Source: Nitrospirota bacterium
Lineage (GTDB): Bacteria > Nitrospirota > JACRHJ01
Direction of reading: 5' to 3'
Assembly (NCBI GenBank): GCA_021789495.1
Contig: JAJYJM010000012.1
Span: forward strand, 8,262 to 53,651
Length of the DNA stretch: 45,390 nucleotides
Both the position numbers and the translations under genes were made by a program. Under the pieces are notes generated by a model. It searched no databases. It was not told where the DNA came from and worked only from the letters and a program-made list of their open reading frames with translations. Positions 30,434-38,954 of the stretch are shown here, piece after piece (the first letter of the stretch is position 1; each line of letters opens with the position of its first letter).

Positions 30434-31378
30434 TCATATCCCAAAAGCTGCGCCGCAGGCCGCCGAAAAACAGGCCGGGAGATTCGCGGCAGACACAGGC
30501 CGGACGGCGCTCTCAAGCGAAAATACCCGCGCGTCTATACCGGATCTCGCGGAGGCCTCTTTAGCCAGCTCATACACCCCCCCGGTGTCGCTTGTCAGAT
30601 ATACAGTCCGTATTGGCGCAGACGAAAAATTCTCCTTGTAATAAATCAGGGACGCGCTCAGTTCCCTTAGAATCCGGATAACGTCTATGGAATATTCCAC
30701 GGAATCATCGGACTTTCCCAGGTCCTTAAGCCGCATGAAATGCGGGGAGCCTTTCGAGAATATTATAACCGAAAGCTTCCCGGCGGACAGGTTCATGACG
30801 GCGAAATCGGCCCCTTCTCCCAATTCCCCGGCAATGTTTGCGCGGAATAGATTCCAGATGGAAAAGGTCGCCAATCCAAGGCTTTTGGCGTTCAGGCCCG
30901 CGACGGCTAAGGCGCCCTGGTACTGGGAGAGTATCTCCGTTTTTATTATCGAGGCGAGGTATCGGTGTTGCTCCTTTTCATTCACGACGAACCTGCCCAG
31001 ATACTGCCACCTGAGCGTCGCCTGGTCTATTTCGAAAGGCAGGGCTTTTTTTAGCCGCCACCTCAACATCTGCTCCGCATCGTCCTTTTTGGGGGCGGAA
31101 TCGAAATCCAGCACCTGGACCCGCGCAACATAATCCGGCAGCGCCACCGCTACGCGACTCCCGCGCGCATTGCCGTTCAAAAGGCCCCTGACAGCCGCCG
31201 CGAATTCCGGGACGTCGCGGAGATTCGGCTCCGTGAAAGAGTCCTGGACAAGCCCCTCCGGAAGAGGGGCTTCCTTGAGCCACAGGACCTCGAAGGCCCC
31301 GCCGTTTTTCTTCAGTTTCGCGGCCCGGAGTGCCTTCTGGCCTATCTCAAGACCCAGGTTCTTTTTAAAGGAGAACAT
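30434..31378 (-). CDS. pilM: PilM-like actin-fold protein
   Basis: A 314-residue cytoplasmic actin-fold protein. It begins MFSFKKNLGLEIGQKALRAAKLKK, the phosphate-1 strand. Other PilM features are RVQVLDFDSAPKKDDAEQMLRWRLKKALPFEIDQ, ADFAVMNLSAGKLSVIIFSKG and RILRELSASLIYYKEN. ATG 31378 has GGAG five nt upstream; a GTG two codons earlier overlaps the ATPase stop and is the alternative. It should bind the PilN N-terminal peptide and connect the motor ATPase to the membrane platform. It is separated from pilN by 10 nt. Confidence 0.9.
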   Translation of the reverse strand: MFSFKKNLGLEIGQKALRAAKLKKNGGAFEVLWLKEAPLPEGLVQDSFTEPNLRDVPEFAAAVRGLLNGNARGSRVAVALPDYVARVQVLDFDSAPKKDDAEQMLRWRLKKALPFEIDQATLRWQYLGRFVVNEKEQHRYLASIIKTEILSQYQGALAVAGLNAKSLGLATFSIWNLFRANIAGELGEGADFAVMNLSAGKLSVIIFSKGSPHFMRLKDLGKSDDSVEYSIDVIRILRELSASLIYYKENFSSAPIRTVYLTSDTGGVYELAKEASARSGIDARVFSLESAVRPVSAANLPACFSAACGAAFGI

Positions 31379-31380
31379 AA

Positions 31381-33576
31381 TCACTCCACGAACGTAACCC
31401 TGTTTATCTCGCGCAGGGTGGTCTCTCCGGCCAAGGCCTTTTGAAGCGCGGACTGCCTGAGCGTACTCATGCCTTCCTCAAGCGCCGCTTTCCTCAGCTC
31501 CGAGACGGGCCGCCTCTCAAGCATCATTTCCTTTATGCGGTCGGAGAGGTCAAGGAATTCCGTTATGGCCTTCCTGCCCTTGTATCCCGTCCCGTTGCAC
31601 TCCGCGCAGCCCCTGCCTTCGTAAAACACGACGCCTTTTTTCACCACGTCGTCGTAATCAAGCCCGGAATCTGCGATAAGCTCCCTGGAGAGCTTGGCCG
31701 GGCGCTTGCAGCTCTGGCATATCATTCTGACCAATCTCTGGGCCAGGATGCAGTTAAGCGAACTGACGAAGTTATAAGGCTCCACTCCCATGTTGGTGAA
31801 CCGCCCTATTACGTCGAAGGCGTTGTTCGCATGGACGGTGGTAAAGACAAGGTGCCCCGTCAGGGCCGCCGCAACCGCTATCTGGGCGGTCTCCTGGTCT
31901 CTTATCTCGCCCACCAGTATTTTGTCAGGGTCGTGCCGGAGTATTGAGCGCAGTCCTCGCGCAAAGGTAAGTCCTTTCTTTTCGTTAACCGGTATCTGCA
32001 CTACGCCCGGAAGCTGATACTCGACGGGGTCTTCGATGGTTATCATCTTGTCTTCCGTCGTGTTTATCTCGCTGATGGCGGCGTAGAGCGTGGTGGTCTT
32101 TCCGGAACCCGTCGGGCCGGTGACCAGCACCATCCCGTACGGCTCCAGGACTGCCTTCCTGAACCGCTTCAGGTCGTTTTCGGAGTAGCCCAGGCGGTCG
32201 AGCCGAAGCTCGTGGAGGTCGGCGGTTATCGACTCCTTGTCCAGTATCCTGATGACCACGTCCTCTCCGAATATGGACGGCATTATGGATACGCGGAAGT
32301 CTATCTTTTTGTCCTTGAGTTTTATCTTGAAGCGCCCGTCCTGCGGGATGCGCCGCTCGGCGATGTCGAGCTCGGACATAATCTTTATGCGCGAAATTAT
32401 GTTTGTCTGGAAACGCGCGTCAATAGGGTCCATGGCCCGGTAGAGCACGCCGTCTATCCTGTACTTTACAATGACATGCATCTCGTCCGATTCTATATGT
32501 ATGTCGGACGCGCGCTTCTGGATTGCGGAGAAGAGTATCGTGTCCACCAGCTTTATAATCGGGCTTATCTCCTCGCCCAGGCGGTCCATGGAAAGCGTCT
32601 CTTCGCCCTCCTCGGTCTCCTTGACCAGGTGAAGCTTGAACTCCTCGGTAACCTCCTTCAGTACCCTCTGGGAACCCTCGCTCCGCTTCAGGGCCTCGGC
32701 GATGGCCGCCTTTGTCGCCACGCATATCCCCAGCGGCCGGCCCAGGAGAAGTTCCAGTTCGTCAACCATGATGATATTCGTCGGGTCGGAGACAGCGATT
32801 ATAAGCCTGCCGCCTTCCTCTTCGTACGGCACGAACTGGTAACGGTCCATAAGCTCGTAGGAAATTGTCTCGAAGAAGCGCGGCTCGATGTGGAAATTGA
32901 AGAGGTTTATGAACTTGACGCCGTGCTGGAACGCGAGGCTTCTTGCAAGCTGCTCCTCGGATATTACCCCGGCCTCGAGCAGTAACTGCCCCACCCTCTT
33001 TTCGACATTCTTTGCGGTATCCAGGACGCTTTCTATCTCCGTCGGGCTTGCATAGCCCTTTGAGGTAATGACATCGCCTATTCTCTGCTTGCCGACCATC
33101 CTGGATATCTTTACAATCTCCTGGTCTTCGGCCTCAAGGCGCTCCTTGCGCTCGCTCAAGGCGCGCCTCACAGCGCCTATGAGACTTTCCTTGTCGAACG
33201 GCTTGGGTATATAGCCAACCGCACCCATCTTTATTGAGTCCGCTGCAGTTGTCTCGCTTCCGCGGCCTGTTATGATTATTACCGCCGTATCCGAGCGCAG
33301 CTTCTTTATCTCCTTCAGGACGTCCAGGCCGTTCATGCCGGGCATCATGTAATCAAGCAGAACAAGGTCGGGAGAGGTTTCCTTCACCTTTTCCAGGGCG
33401 TCGATGCCGTTGGAGGCGGAAAGGACGGAAAAACCGTTCGACGTAAGAATCTTGGAGATCAGCGCAAGCAGGTCGCGCTCGTCGTCCACAACGAGAATGG
33501 AGGCCTTTTCATCCGATGTATCCGGCGCCGGCTCAACGGATGCGCTTCTTCCGGAGGTTTTAATATTCTCTTCCAT
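31381..33576 (-). CDS. gspE: REC domain fused to GspE/PilB-type secretion ATPase
   Basis: A 731-residue motor ATPase with an unusual N-terminal receiver domain (~25-140): acidic pair D31/D32, phospho-acceptor D75 in LVLLDYMMPG, IIITGRG threonine and PKPF lysine all present, so it looks phosphorylatable. Next come two GspE N-terminal/MshEN-type domains (~150-310: GDVITSKGYASPTEIE; GQLLLEAGVISEEQLARSLAFQHGVKFINL). The ATPase core has Walker A GPTGSGKTT, Asp box DIHIESDEMHVIVKYRIDG, Walker B LVGEIRDQETA, the His box GHLVFTTVHANNA and the zinc tetracysteine CQSC...CAEC. MshEN domains often bind c-di-GMP; an HD-GYP protein is encoded 3 kb away. It drives pseudopilus assembly. Confidence 0.95.
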   Translation of the reverse strand: MEENIKTSGRSASVEPAPDTSDEKASILVVDDERDLLALISKILTSNGFSVLSASNGIDALEKVKETSPDLVLLDYMMPGMNGLDVLKEIKKLRSDTAVIIITGRGSETTAADSIKMGAVGYIPKPFDKESLIGAVRRALSERKERLEAEDQEIVKISRMVGKQRIGDVITSKGYASPTEIESVLDTAKNVEKRVGQLLLEAGVISEEQLARSLAFQHGVKFINLFNFHIEPRFFETISYELMDRYQFVPYEEEGGRLIIAVSDPTNIIMVDELELLLGRPLGICVATKAAIAEALKRSEGSQRVLKEVTEEFKLHLVKETEEGEETLSMDRLGEEISPIIKLVDTILFSAIQKRASDIHIESDEMHVIVKYRIDGVLYRAMDPIDARFQTNIISRIKIMSELDIAERRIPQDGRFKIKLKDKKIDFRVSIMPSIFGEDVVIRILDKESITADLHELRLDRLGYSENDLKRFRKAVLEPYGMVLVTGPTGSGKTTTLYAAISEINTTEDKMITIEDPVEYQLPGVVQIPVNEKKGLTFARGLRSILRHDPDKILVGEIRDQETAQIAVAAALTGHLVFTTVHANNAFDVIGRFTNMGVEPYNFVSSLNCILAQRLVRMICQSCKRPAKLSRELIADSGLDYDDVVKKGVVFYEGRGCAECNGTGYKGRKAITEFLDLSDRIKEMMLERRPVSELRKAALEEGMSTLRQSALQKALAGETTLREINRVTFVE

Positions 33577-33592
33577 TCAGCCCGATAGTCCC

Positions 33593-34798
33593 TTACTTGA
33601 CTGTACCGGCCAGTTCGAATATCGGCAGGTACATTATTATCACTATTGTGCCCACAACGGCGCCCATGGAAAGCATTATTACCGGTTCGATAAGGTTGGT
33701 CATTCTCTGGACCTTGACGTTCACCTCGTCCTCATAAAAGGTCGAAATGTCGTCCAGCATGTTCTCAAGGGCGCCCGTGGCCTCCCCTACCTCTATCATC
33801 CTGATTGTCATAATGGGCATTATCTTGGTTTCCTCAAGCGACGCGGCCAGACTTACCCCCTCCCGCACCCTCTCCTGAGTGTATCTAAGCTTTTCGGAGA
33901 TTTCGCGGTTAGTAACGGATTTGGCGACCATCTCCAGGGCCTGGAGCATCGGGATGCCGCCGGAGAGAATCGTCGCCAGGGTCTTGGTCATGGTGCTGAT
34001 GATGTAGCCCCTTATGGTTTCGCCGAGAAGCGGGAGTTTCAGAAGATAAGAATCCGCTTTAAGCCTGCCGGCGTCGGTTCTATACCATGCCCGGAAGGCA
34101 AAGACCAGGGCTGCGCCCAGGGCTATGAAAAACAATATATATGTTTTCAGGAACCCCGTGACGTTCATCAGTATTATTGTCGGCATCGGCAGTTTCGACT
34201 GGGTGTCCGCGTATATCTGGGTAAAAGAAGGCACAACGTAAGTAAGAAGGAATATCAGGAGGAGGATTGTTACGCCGACGAGGAATATCGGATATGTTAC
34301 AGCCGTCTTCAGTTTCCTCTTCACGTCGAGCAGTTTTTTCTGATATATTATGAAGCGTCCCAGCACTTCGGCCAGGTTGCCCGTCCGTTCGCCCGCCCGG
34401 AGGGAATTGCAGTAAAGCTCCGGGAAGAACCTGGGATGCCTGGCCATGGAATCGGACAGGGCCTTGCCGCCCCGTATCTCCGTCTTGACGTCCACAAGGG
34501 TGTCCTTGAACGCCGGGATTGGCGTTCTGTCTGCCAGAATGTCAAGGGACTGGACTATGGGCAGGCCTGCCTTGATTAATACCAGCAGCTCCTGGTTGAA
34601 CACCAGGAAGTCCTCGGTCTTCAGCCGCTTCTGAAAGAAATCCGCTCCCAGTCCAAGGGCACGGCGTTTCGCGAGATGGAGCACGAGATAGCCGCTATCT
34701 TCCAGCTCCTTCCTGAGCGCCTCCGGGTTTTCGGCTTCCGCCTCCTTTATGAAAACGCTTCCGTCTTCTCTCCCGGCCTTATAAACAAAAACTGGCAT
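33593..34798 (-). CDS. gspF: GspF/PilC inner-membrane platform protein
   Basis: A 401-residue polytopic protein with two T2SSF repeats. Hallmarks are MPVFVYKAGREDGS at the start, LVFNQELLVLIKAGLPIVQSLDIL, the first hydrophobic region TYPIFLVGVTILLLIFLLTYVVPSF and the second repeat FAFRAWYRTDAGR...TKTLATILSGGIPMLQALEMVAK. The last TM is NLIEPVIMLSMGAVVGTIVIIMYLPIFEL. It is the first gene of the operon: a sigma-70-type promoter lies ~50 nt upstream, and AAAGGT precedes ATG 34798. The next gene starts 16 nt after its stop. Confidence 0.95.
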   Translation of the reverse strand: MPVFVYKAGREDGSVFIKEAEAENPEALRKELEDSGYLVLHLAKRRALGLGADFFQKRLKTEDFLVFNQELLVLIKAGLPIVQSLDILADRTPIPAFKDTLVDVKTEIRGGKALSDSMARHPRFFPELYCNSLRAGERTGNLAEVLGRFIIYQKKLLDVKRKLKTAVTYPIFLVGVTILLLIFLLTYVVPSFTQIYADTQSKLPMPTIILMNVTGFLKTYILFFIALGAALVFAFRAWYRTDAGRLKADSYLLKLPLLGETIRGYIISTMTKTLATILSGGIPMLQALEMVAKSVTNREISEKLRYTQERVREGVSLAASLEETKIMPIMTIRMIEVGEATGALENMLDDISTFYEDEVNVKVQRMTNLIEPVIMLSMGAVVGTIVIIMYLPIFELAGTVK

Positions 34799-34849
34799 CG
34801 GTACCTTTCAGAGCGCGGCCTGTGCTCCTTCAGAGCTTTTTCGTTTCTG

Positions 34850-34879
34850 ATTATATATTAAAAATGGATTTTTATTCAA
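34850..34879 (-). promoter_or_regulatory. promoter of the secretion operon
   Basis: On the minus strand TTGAAT (34874-34879), 18-nt spacer, TATAAT (34850-34855). The start is predicted near 34843, leaving a ~45-nt leader to gspF. The surrounding 245-nt spacer (34799-35043) is very AT-rich near the promoter and holds no other supported gene. Confidence 0.65.
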
Positions 34880-35043
34880 GTTAAATTTCGCAAAAATGCG
34901 CACCTCGAACTTCTTAAATCCCTTAAATTTTTTTAACTTAGAGCGTCGCAGGGAGGGGCAATGAGCGAAAACGAGCTAACCCTGCGGAATAATACAGGCA
35001 AACGCGCAAGCCCTTCCATGCCCGGTCGTCTGAACAGGGATGG

Positions 35044-35253
35044 TTATTTTTTTGAAAGGGTCTCGTTTATCTCGTCAACCACCTTCTGGGGGTCGAGATT
35101 ATGCATGAGCGAGCCAAAACCTATCGACTCCATGTTTATACCGGGGCAGGTAAAGCACCCGCTGCCGAAATGCTTCTCGATAACCTTCCTGATTTCGGGA
35201 TCCGCTTTAATGGCTTCGCCTATTATTGTATTTTTATCGACCTTTATTGACAT
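35044..35253 (-). CDS. DUF1858 hybrid-cluster-associated redox disulfide protein
   Basis: A 69-residue protein of the DUF1858 family, often next to hybrid cluster protein or fused to redox enzymes in anaerobes. It begins MSIKVDKNTIIGEAIKADPEIRKVIEKHFGSGCFTCPG; the CxxC pair C33/C36 is the hallmark. The remaining helix GSLMHNLDPQKVVDEINETLSKK is standard. GGGAGGT lies nine nt before ATG 35253. It is apparently monocistronic, with a TATAAT upstream and a separate promoter for gspF downstream. Likely role: small redox or sulfur-handling protein in the cytoplasm. Confidence 0.93.
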   Translation of the reverse strand: MSIKVDKNTIIGEAIKADPEIRKVIEKHFGSGCFTCPGINMESIGFGSLMHNLDPQKVVDEINETLSKK

Positions 35254-35291
35254 GTGCCAGACCTCCCGTTTTTAGTTGAACCATTGTTATT

Positions 35292-35297
35292 ATTATA
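35292..35297 (-). promoter_or_regulatory. -10 box of the DUF1858 gene
   Basis: A perfect TATAAT on the minus strand 38 nt upstream of the ATG. No consensus -35 at the right spacing. It faces the divergent cytochrome promoter 50 nt away. Confidence 0.4.
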
Positions 35298-35350
35298 CAT
35301 TAAGCTGCATTACAAGACACCATTTTTATCGAATTTTCATAATAATGCTA

Positions 35351-35379
35351 TTGACATTTTAATTTTTGAATAGTATTTT
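35351..35379 (+). promoter_or_regulatory. sigma-70 promoter of the triheme cytochrome gene
   Basis: Perfect TTGACA at 35351-35356, 17-nt spacer, TATTTT at 35374-35379. The start is predicted near 35386, giving a ~85-nt leader. Confidence 0.7.
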
Positions 35380-35470
35380 TATTGGATTGTCAACCTTGTT
35401 CGTGTTCAAGTCGTCTAATGCCGAGAGGTATTTCTCCCTCAAAGCTCTCAAAAAGAAAGGAGGTGAAAAA

Positions 35471-35800
35471 ATGAAAAAATTGCTCATACTTACGATGGCG
35501 GCTGTTATGGCCCTCGCAATCGCGGGTGTAGTCTTTGCCGCTCCCCCGGATTTCCAGCTCACGAACGTCGGCAGTGAAGGCGCAGTTACCTATTCCCACT
35601 CCTTCCACCTGAAGCAGAAGGTAAACGGAAAGCAGGTAACCTGCAAGAACTGCCACATGAAGCTCTTCCACATGAAGAAGGGAGCCGACAAGATCACGAT
35701 GTCGGGCATCAAGGCCGGTAAGTTCTGCGGCGCGTGCCATAACGGCAAGATAGCGTTCGGCGTCTCCGCCAAGACCTGCAACAAGTGTCATAAGAAGTAG
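35471..35800 (+). CDS. periplasmic triheme c7-type cytochrome
   Basis: A 109-residue exported cytochrome. The signal peptide MKKLLILTMAAVMALAIAGVVFA is cleaved near residue 23. Three heme-attachment motifs follow: CKNCH (58-62), CGACH (86-90) and CNKCH (103-107). Further histidines H43, H46, H62-adjacent H67 and others can serve as distal ligands, as in the PpcA/c7 family that shuttles electrons across the periplasm of metal- and sulfur-respiring anaerobes. AAGGAGG lies seven nt before ATG 35471; an upstream in-frame ATG is not supported. The gene has its own promoter and terminator. No quinol oxidase or outer-membrane conduit gene lies beside it. Confidence 0.95.
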   Translation: MKKLLILTMAAVMALAIAGVVFAAPPDFQLTNVGSEGAVTYSHSFHLKQKVNGKQVTCKNCHMKLFHMKKGADKITMSGIKAGKFCGACHNGKIAFGVSAKTCNKCHKK

Positions 35801-35826
35801 TTTTATAAGCTCTTTTTACCGAACAG

Positions 35827-35859
35827 GGCCGCCTGGGATTTCCGGGCGGCCTTTGTTTT
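35827..35859 (+). terminator. intrinsic terminator of the cytochrome gene
   Basis: GGCCGCC / GGCGGCC, a perfect 7-bp stem with an 11-nt loop that can pair further, followed by TTTGTTTT. It lies 26 nt after the stop codon. Confidence 0.9.
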
Positions 35860-36234
35860 ATAAATAATCCTTTATTGTTTGCCGCCATAGCGCCAAAATC
35901 GGGCGGATGCCTGAAGAAATTTCCTTAATTTACAATCGCTTGCAGAATCGCATTTTGGGGTTTCCACATCGCAAAATTTAGCCTTTTTGCGGGCGTAACC
36001 CCTTTTAAAAACAAGGTAAAATAGCCGGTTTATCCCCCAAAAAAGAATAGTGTCCGCGCCCCCCTTGAAATGCGGGAAAGCCGCCAATTTCCCCCATAAA
36101 ACCGCCCGGATTCGCTACCGGATAAAATCAGTTGATTTTTCCATTTATGTGTCAGTTAATGTGAACCGGCAAGGACTTGGCGGGCGGAGCAGGAATTGGT
36201 ATTAGTAGCAGTATGGGAAAGGAATGACTGACGC

Positions 36235-36254
36235 GGGCGCAATAAATTGCGCCC
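36235..36254. repeat. perfect palindrome GGGCGCAAT-aa-ATTGCGCCC
   Basis: 9-bp arms with a 2-nt centre. Flanking GCG and CTGC resemble a common dispersed unit in bacterial spacers. No T-tract follows, so it is not called a terminator. Confidence 0.75.
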
Positions 36255-36282
36255 CTGCAAAAAACGCCACACGCACACGTTC

Positions 36283-36315
36283 GTCATTCCTGAACGCCTT
36301 AATCGGGAATCCAGA
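36283..36315. repeat. GTCATTCC...GGAATCCAG dispersed repeat
   Basis: CGTCATTCCTGAACG, then a short centre, then ATCGGGAATCCAG. This is the familiar interspersed element that gives spurious VIP..NRES ORFs in many bacterial genomes. One copy is seen in this window. Confidence 0.7.
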
Positions 36316-36344
36316 TTTTCCGCGTTCACCGGCGCGGACGAGCC

Positions 36345-37661
36345 TCAGTCCATTATGTCTTCTTTTTTGAAATTTGCGGCGAAGACGTCTACGACGGTGG
36401 GGTCGAACTGGGTACCGGAATTGGCCTTGAGCTCGGTAACGGCCTCCTCGAAGCTCTTCGCGGGCTGGTAGGACTTTGTGCTTATCATGGCGTCGAACGC
36501 CTCGGCCACGCCGATTATCCTCGCGCCCAGGGGTATCTCCGTCCCGGCGATGCCCCTGGGGTAGCCGTTGCCGTCGTAGCGCTCGTGGTGGGAAAGCACA
36601 AAGGACGCCGTCGGCCCCCAGATGCTGATGGTTTTTATCATGTCGTAGCCGAGCGTTGGATGAAGCTCGAACTTCTGCATGCTCCAGTGCTCATCCTTGC
36701 CGAACTTCAAAAGCCCTATGTCGTGCAGGAGCGCGCCGAAATAGATCTTCTTTTGCTCGTCTTCGTTAAGCCCCATGTCCTTGGCGATCTTTACGGAATA
36801 CCTGGCGACGCGCCTCGCGTGCCCTTTCTTTTCAGGGATGTGATAGTCCATCGCGGAAAGGAGAATCTCGGTTACCTGTATAAAATCGCTGTGTGAGGAC
36901 TCGTTGGACTTCGTCCGGTAAATGGACAGGGCGGCATGGTCTGCGAGAGAGAATAGAATCTTCGTGTCCTGTTCCGAGAACTCTTCGCCGTCCTTCTTGT
37001 TCAGAACCTCCAGTATGCCGATGTTTCGGCCCTCAAGCTTGAGCGGGACACAGAGTATGGAGCGGGTCGCAAACCCCGTCTCGTTGTCGTATCTGCCTGA
37101 GAAGCGCGGGTCGGAATGCGCGTCGTTCACCATTACGGGCGTCCCCTCCTTTGCCACCCAGCCTGTAATGCCCTCGCCGGTTTTCACATACCTGCCCTTC
37201 AGCGCGCCGGAGCCTACGCCAAAGAGATGCACGAACCTGAGGGCGCCTGCGTCGTCGTATAGGAGTATTGAGCTTGCCTCGGCGTTTAAGAGCTTCGCCG
37301 CGGAGCTCGCGATGGAATCGAGAAGGACGTCTACGTAGAAGCCCTCCCGGAAGCTCTTGGTGAGGTCGAGCAGGGCGTCCATCCTGGTATTCAGCTTTTT
37401 AAGCGTGCTTATGGACTCGCCCGCGGCCCGGTTCGTAAGCATAAATCCCATTACGGAGAGGAAGATGGTAAGGAGGAGCACTGCGGCTATCGTCGAGTTC
37501 ATGCCGATGCCGCCCTTGCCCTGCATCTGGGGAGAGATGTAGGAGAGGTAGAAGTATGTCATTACGGCAAGCGGGATAATGGAGGCGATGAAATAGGAGA
37601 GCTTCAGCTTGCTGCTGATACCGGTTCCGGCGGACTGCTGTTTCTTTTGCTGGCGCGGCAT
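36345..37661 (-). CDS. GAF and HD-GYP domain c-di-GMP phosphodiesterase
   Basis: A 438-residue membrane signalling protein. Two TMs lie near the N-terminus (~22-42 and ~57-75). A GAF domain follows (~100-245, LLDLTKSFREGFYVDVLLDSIA...VAKEGTPVMVNDAHSDPRFSGRYDNETGFATRSILCVPL). The HD-GYP domain (~265-430) has the HD pair in GALLHDIGLL, LSHHERYDGNGYPRGIAGTEIPLGARIIGVAEAFDAM and the GYP motif. It should hydrolyse c-di-GMP in response to a GAF ligand. ATG 37661 has AAGGGGGG five nt upstream. It may set the c-di-GMP level felt by the MshEN domains of the secretion ATPase, but that is inference. It is a single gene, separated from the TPR gene upstream by 62 nt. Confidence 0.93.
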   Translation of the reverse strand: MPRQQKKQQSAGTGISSKLKLSYFIASIIPLAVMTYFYLSYISPQMQGKGGIGMNSTIAAVLLLTIFLSVMGFMLTNRAAGESISTLKKLNTRMDALLDLTKSFREGFYVDVLLDSIASSAAKLLNAEASSILLYDDAGALRFVHLFGVGSGALKGRYVKTGEGITGWVAKEGTPVMVNDAHSDPRFSGRYDNETGFATRSILCVPLKLEGRNIGILEVLNKKDGEEFSEQDTKILFSLADHAALSIYRTKSNESSHSDFIQVTEILLSAMDYHIPEKKGHARRVARYSVKIAKDMGLNEDEQKKIYFGALLHDIGLLKFGKDEHWSMQKFELHPTLGYDMIKTISIWGPTASFVLSHHERYDGNGYPRGIAGTEIPLGARIIGVAEAFDAMISTKSYQPAKSFEEAVTELKANSGTQFDPTVVDVFAANFKKEDIMD

Positions 37662-37723
37662 ATGTCCCCCCTTTCGGTAGAACGAACCTGCAACGCCATT
37701 ATCCGACAAATCCGGCCCTGTTG

Positions 37724-38953
37724 TCAAGGGGCAGGGGGCGAATTGTTTATGACGGAGAGAAATTCAGGCGAATCCCGGACGGGGTCGAAGTCATGGTCTT
37801 TCTTCGCCTGGGCCAGGACATCCCTGCTTTGCTGGGCGGCCCTCCTGAGGGCGTTCGCGCAGGACTTTGCGTCGCCGGCACTGGCATACGCGCAGGCACG
37901 GTTGTAGTTCGCCATGACGTTCTTTTTATCGGTCTTCAGGACTTCGTCAAAACATACAAGGGCCTCCTTTTCTCTGCCAAGCGGGATAAGGACGCTCCCC
38001 TTGTTGTTCAGGGCGTCGACATTACCCGGCTCAAGGCGAAGGACGCGCTCGAAGTCATCAAGGGCAGCCTCGAATCTTCCAAGCCTCGCAAGCGATATGC
38101 CACGGTCAAAGCATATCAGAGGATTGTCCGGGTTCCTTTTCGCCTCTCGGTCGTAAATCTTTATCGCTTCCTCGTCTGCGCCCATGTCCCCCAGTATGTT
38201 TGCCTTCTCGAGGGCGGCCCCCGGGAAGGCCGGGTCGAGCTCAAGGGCGCGGTCGAGCGCCATGACCGCGTCTTCCTGGTGCCCCAGCTTTTCGAGCATC
38301 AGCGCGGCATTGTAGGACAGTCCGGCATTATCGGGAGTGGCTACGAGCGCCTTCCGGTAGAGTTTGAGCGCATCGGCGTATTGTCCCAGGCGGCTCAGGG
38401 AGTAGGCCCGGCCCTCAAGCCAGGACGGCTCGTCAGGGCCGTCCTTCAAGAGCGTCCTGAATACCGCCTCCGCCTCCTTGAAGCGCTCCGCCCGGTTTAA
38501 GGTTATGCCTTTATTGTAGAGCGCGTCCTTAAGACCGGGATTTATCCTTAATGCTTCATCGTAGGCTGCGAGCGCAGCCTCAACCTGCCCCGTCTCGCCC
38601 AGCGAATCCGCAAGCGAGAGATATACCTCCGCCGATTCCTGGTCAAGCGCAAGGGCTTCGCGGTATACCTTGATGGCGCCCTTGTGGTCGCCCATTCTGG
38701 CCATCAGAAGCCCAAGGTTATGATATACCTCCGGCGTTTCGCCCTGGATGACCAGCGCCTGCTCATACAGCGCCGCGGCCTTGCCGTAATCCCCGAGCCG
38801 CGTCGCGGCTATGGCCGCAGTATTTAACGCTTCAAGGTTATACTGGTCTCTCGCCAGGGCCTTCATGGCGTAATCAAAGGCTTTCCGGTAATCAGAGGCC
38901 TTCAGCGCCTGCCATGCCGAATCCCTGTAGTATTTGAAATAGCGTCCTTCCAA
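37724..38953 (-). CDS. TPR-repeat protein
   Basis: A 409-residue protein made of about eleven tetratricopeptide repeats (~10-375), for example DYRKAFDYAMKALARDQYNLEALNTAAIA and FEAALDDFERVLRLEPGNVDALNNKGSVL. It has no signal peptide or TM, so it is probably a cytoplasmic scaffold. The start codon is TTG at 38953, one base after the stop of the preceding TPR gene, with GGCGG upstream; reinitiation is likely. The C-terminal ~35 residues carry DHDFDPVRDSPEFLSVIN, a common TPR tail. The partner is unknown. Confidence 0.88.
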   Translation of the reverse strand: MEGRYFKYYRDSAWQALKASDYRKAFDYAMKALARDQYNLEALNTAAIAATRLGDYGKAAALYEQALVIQGETPEVYHNLGLLMARMGDHKGAIKVYREALALDQESAEVYLSLADSLGETGQVEAALAAYDEALRINPGLKDALYNKGITLNRAERFKEAEAVFRTLLKDGPDEPSWLEGRAYSLSRLGQYADALKLYRKALVATPDNAGLSYNAALMLEKLGHQEDAVMALDRALELDPAFPGAALEKANILGDMGADEEAIKIYDREAKRNPDNPLICFDRGISLARLGRFEAALDDFERVLRLEPGNVDALNNKGSVLIPLGREKEALVCFDEVLKTDKKNVMANYNRACAYASAGDAKSCANALRRAAQQSRDVLAQAKKDHDFDPVRDSPEFLSVINNSPPAP

Positions 38954-38954
38954 A

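Larger units (their letters stand above)
35861..36344. other. 484-nt repeat-rich spacer without a supported gene
   Basis: No ORF here has a ribosome site or recognisable product. A 71-codon minus-strand frame (35872-36087) exists but looks like translated repeat sequence. The right half holds two short dispersed-repeat units (36235-36254 and 36283-36315). The left half is a patchwork of short runs (CCCCAAAATGCG-like and TTTTAAAAAC) with no hairpin strong enough to call. Confidence 0.6.

Noticed and set aside
34961-35275. 104-codon plus-strand ORF with GGGAGGGG before its ATG
   Set aside because: It runs antisense through DUF1858 and has no recognisable product; the purine run is probably chance.
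35872-36087. 71-codon minus-strand ORF in the repeat-rich spacer
   Set aside because: No ribosome site, odd composition, and it lies in repeat-like sequence.
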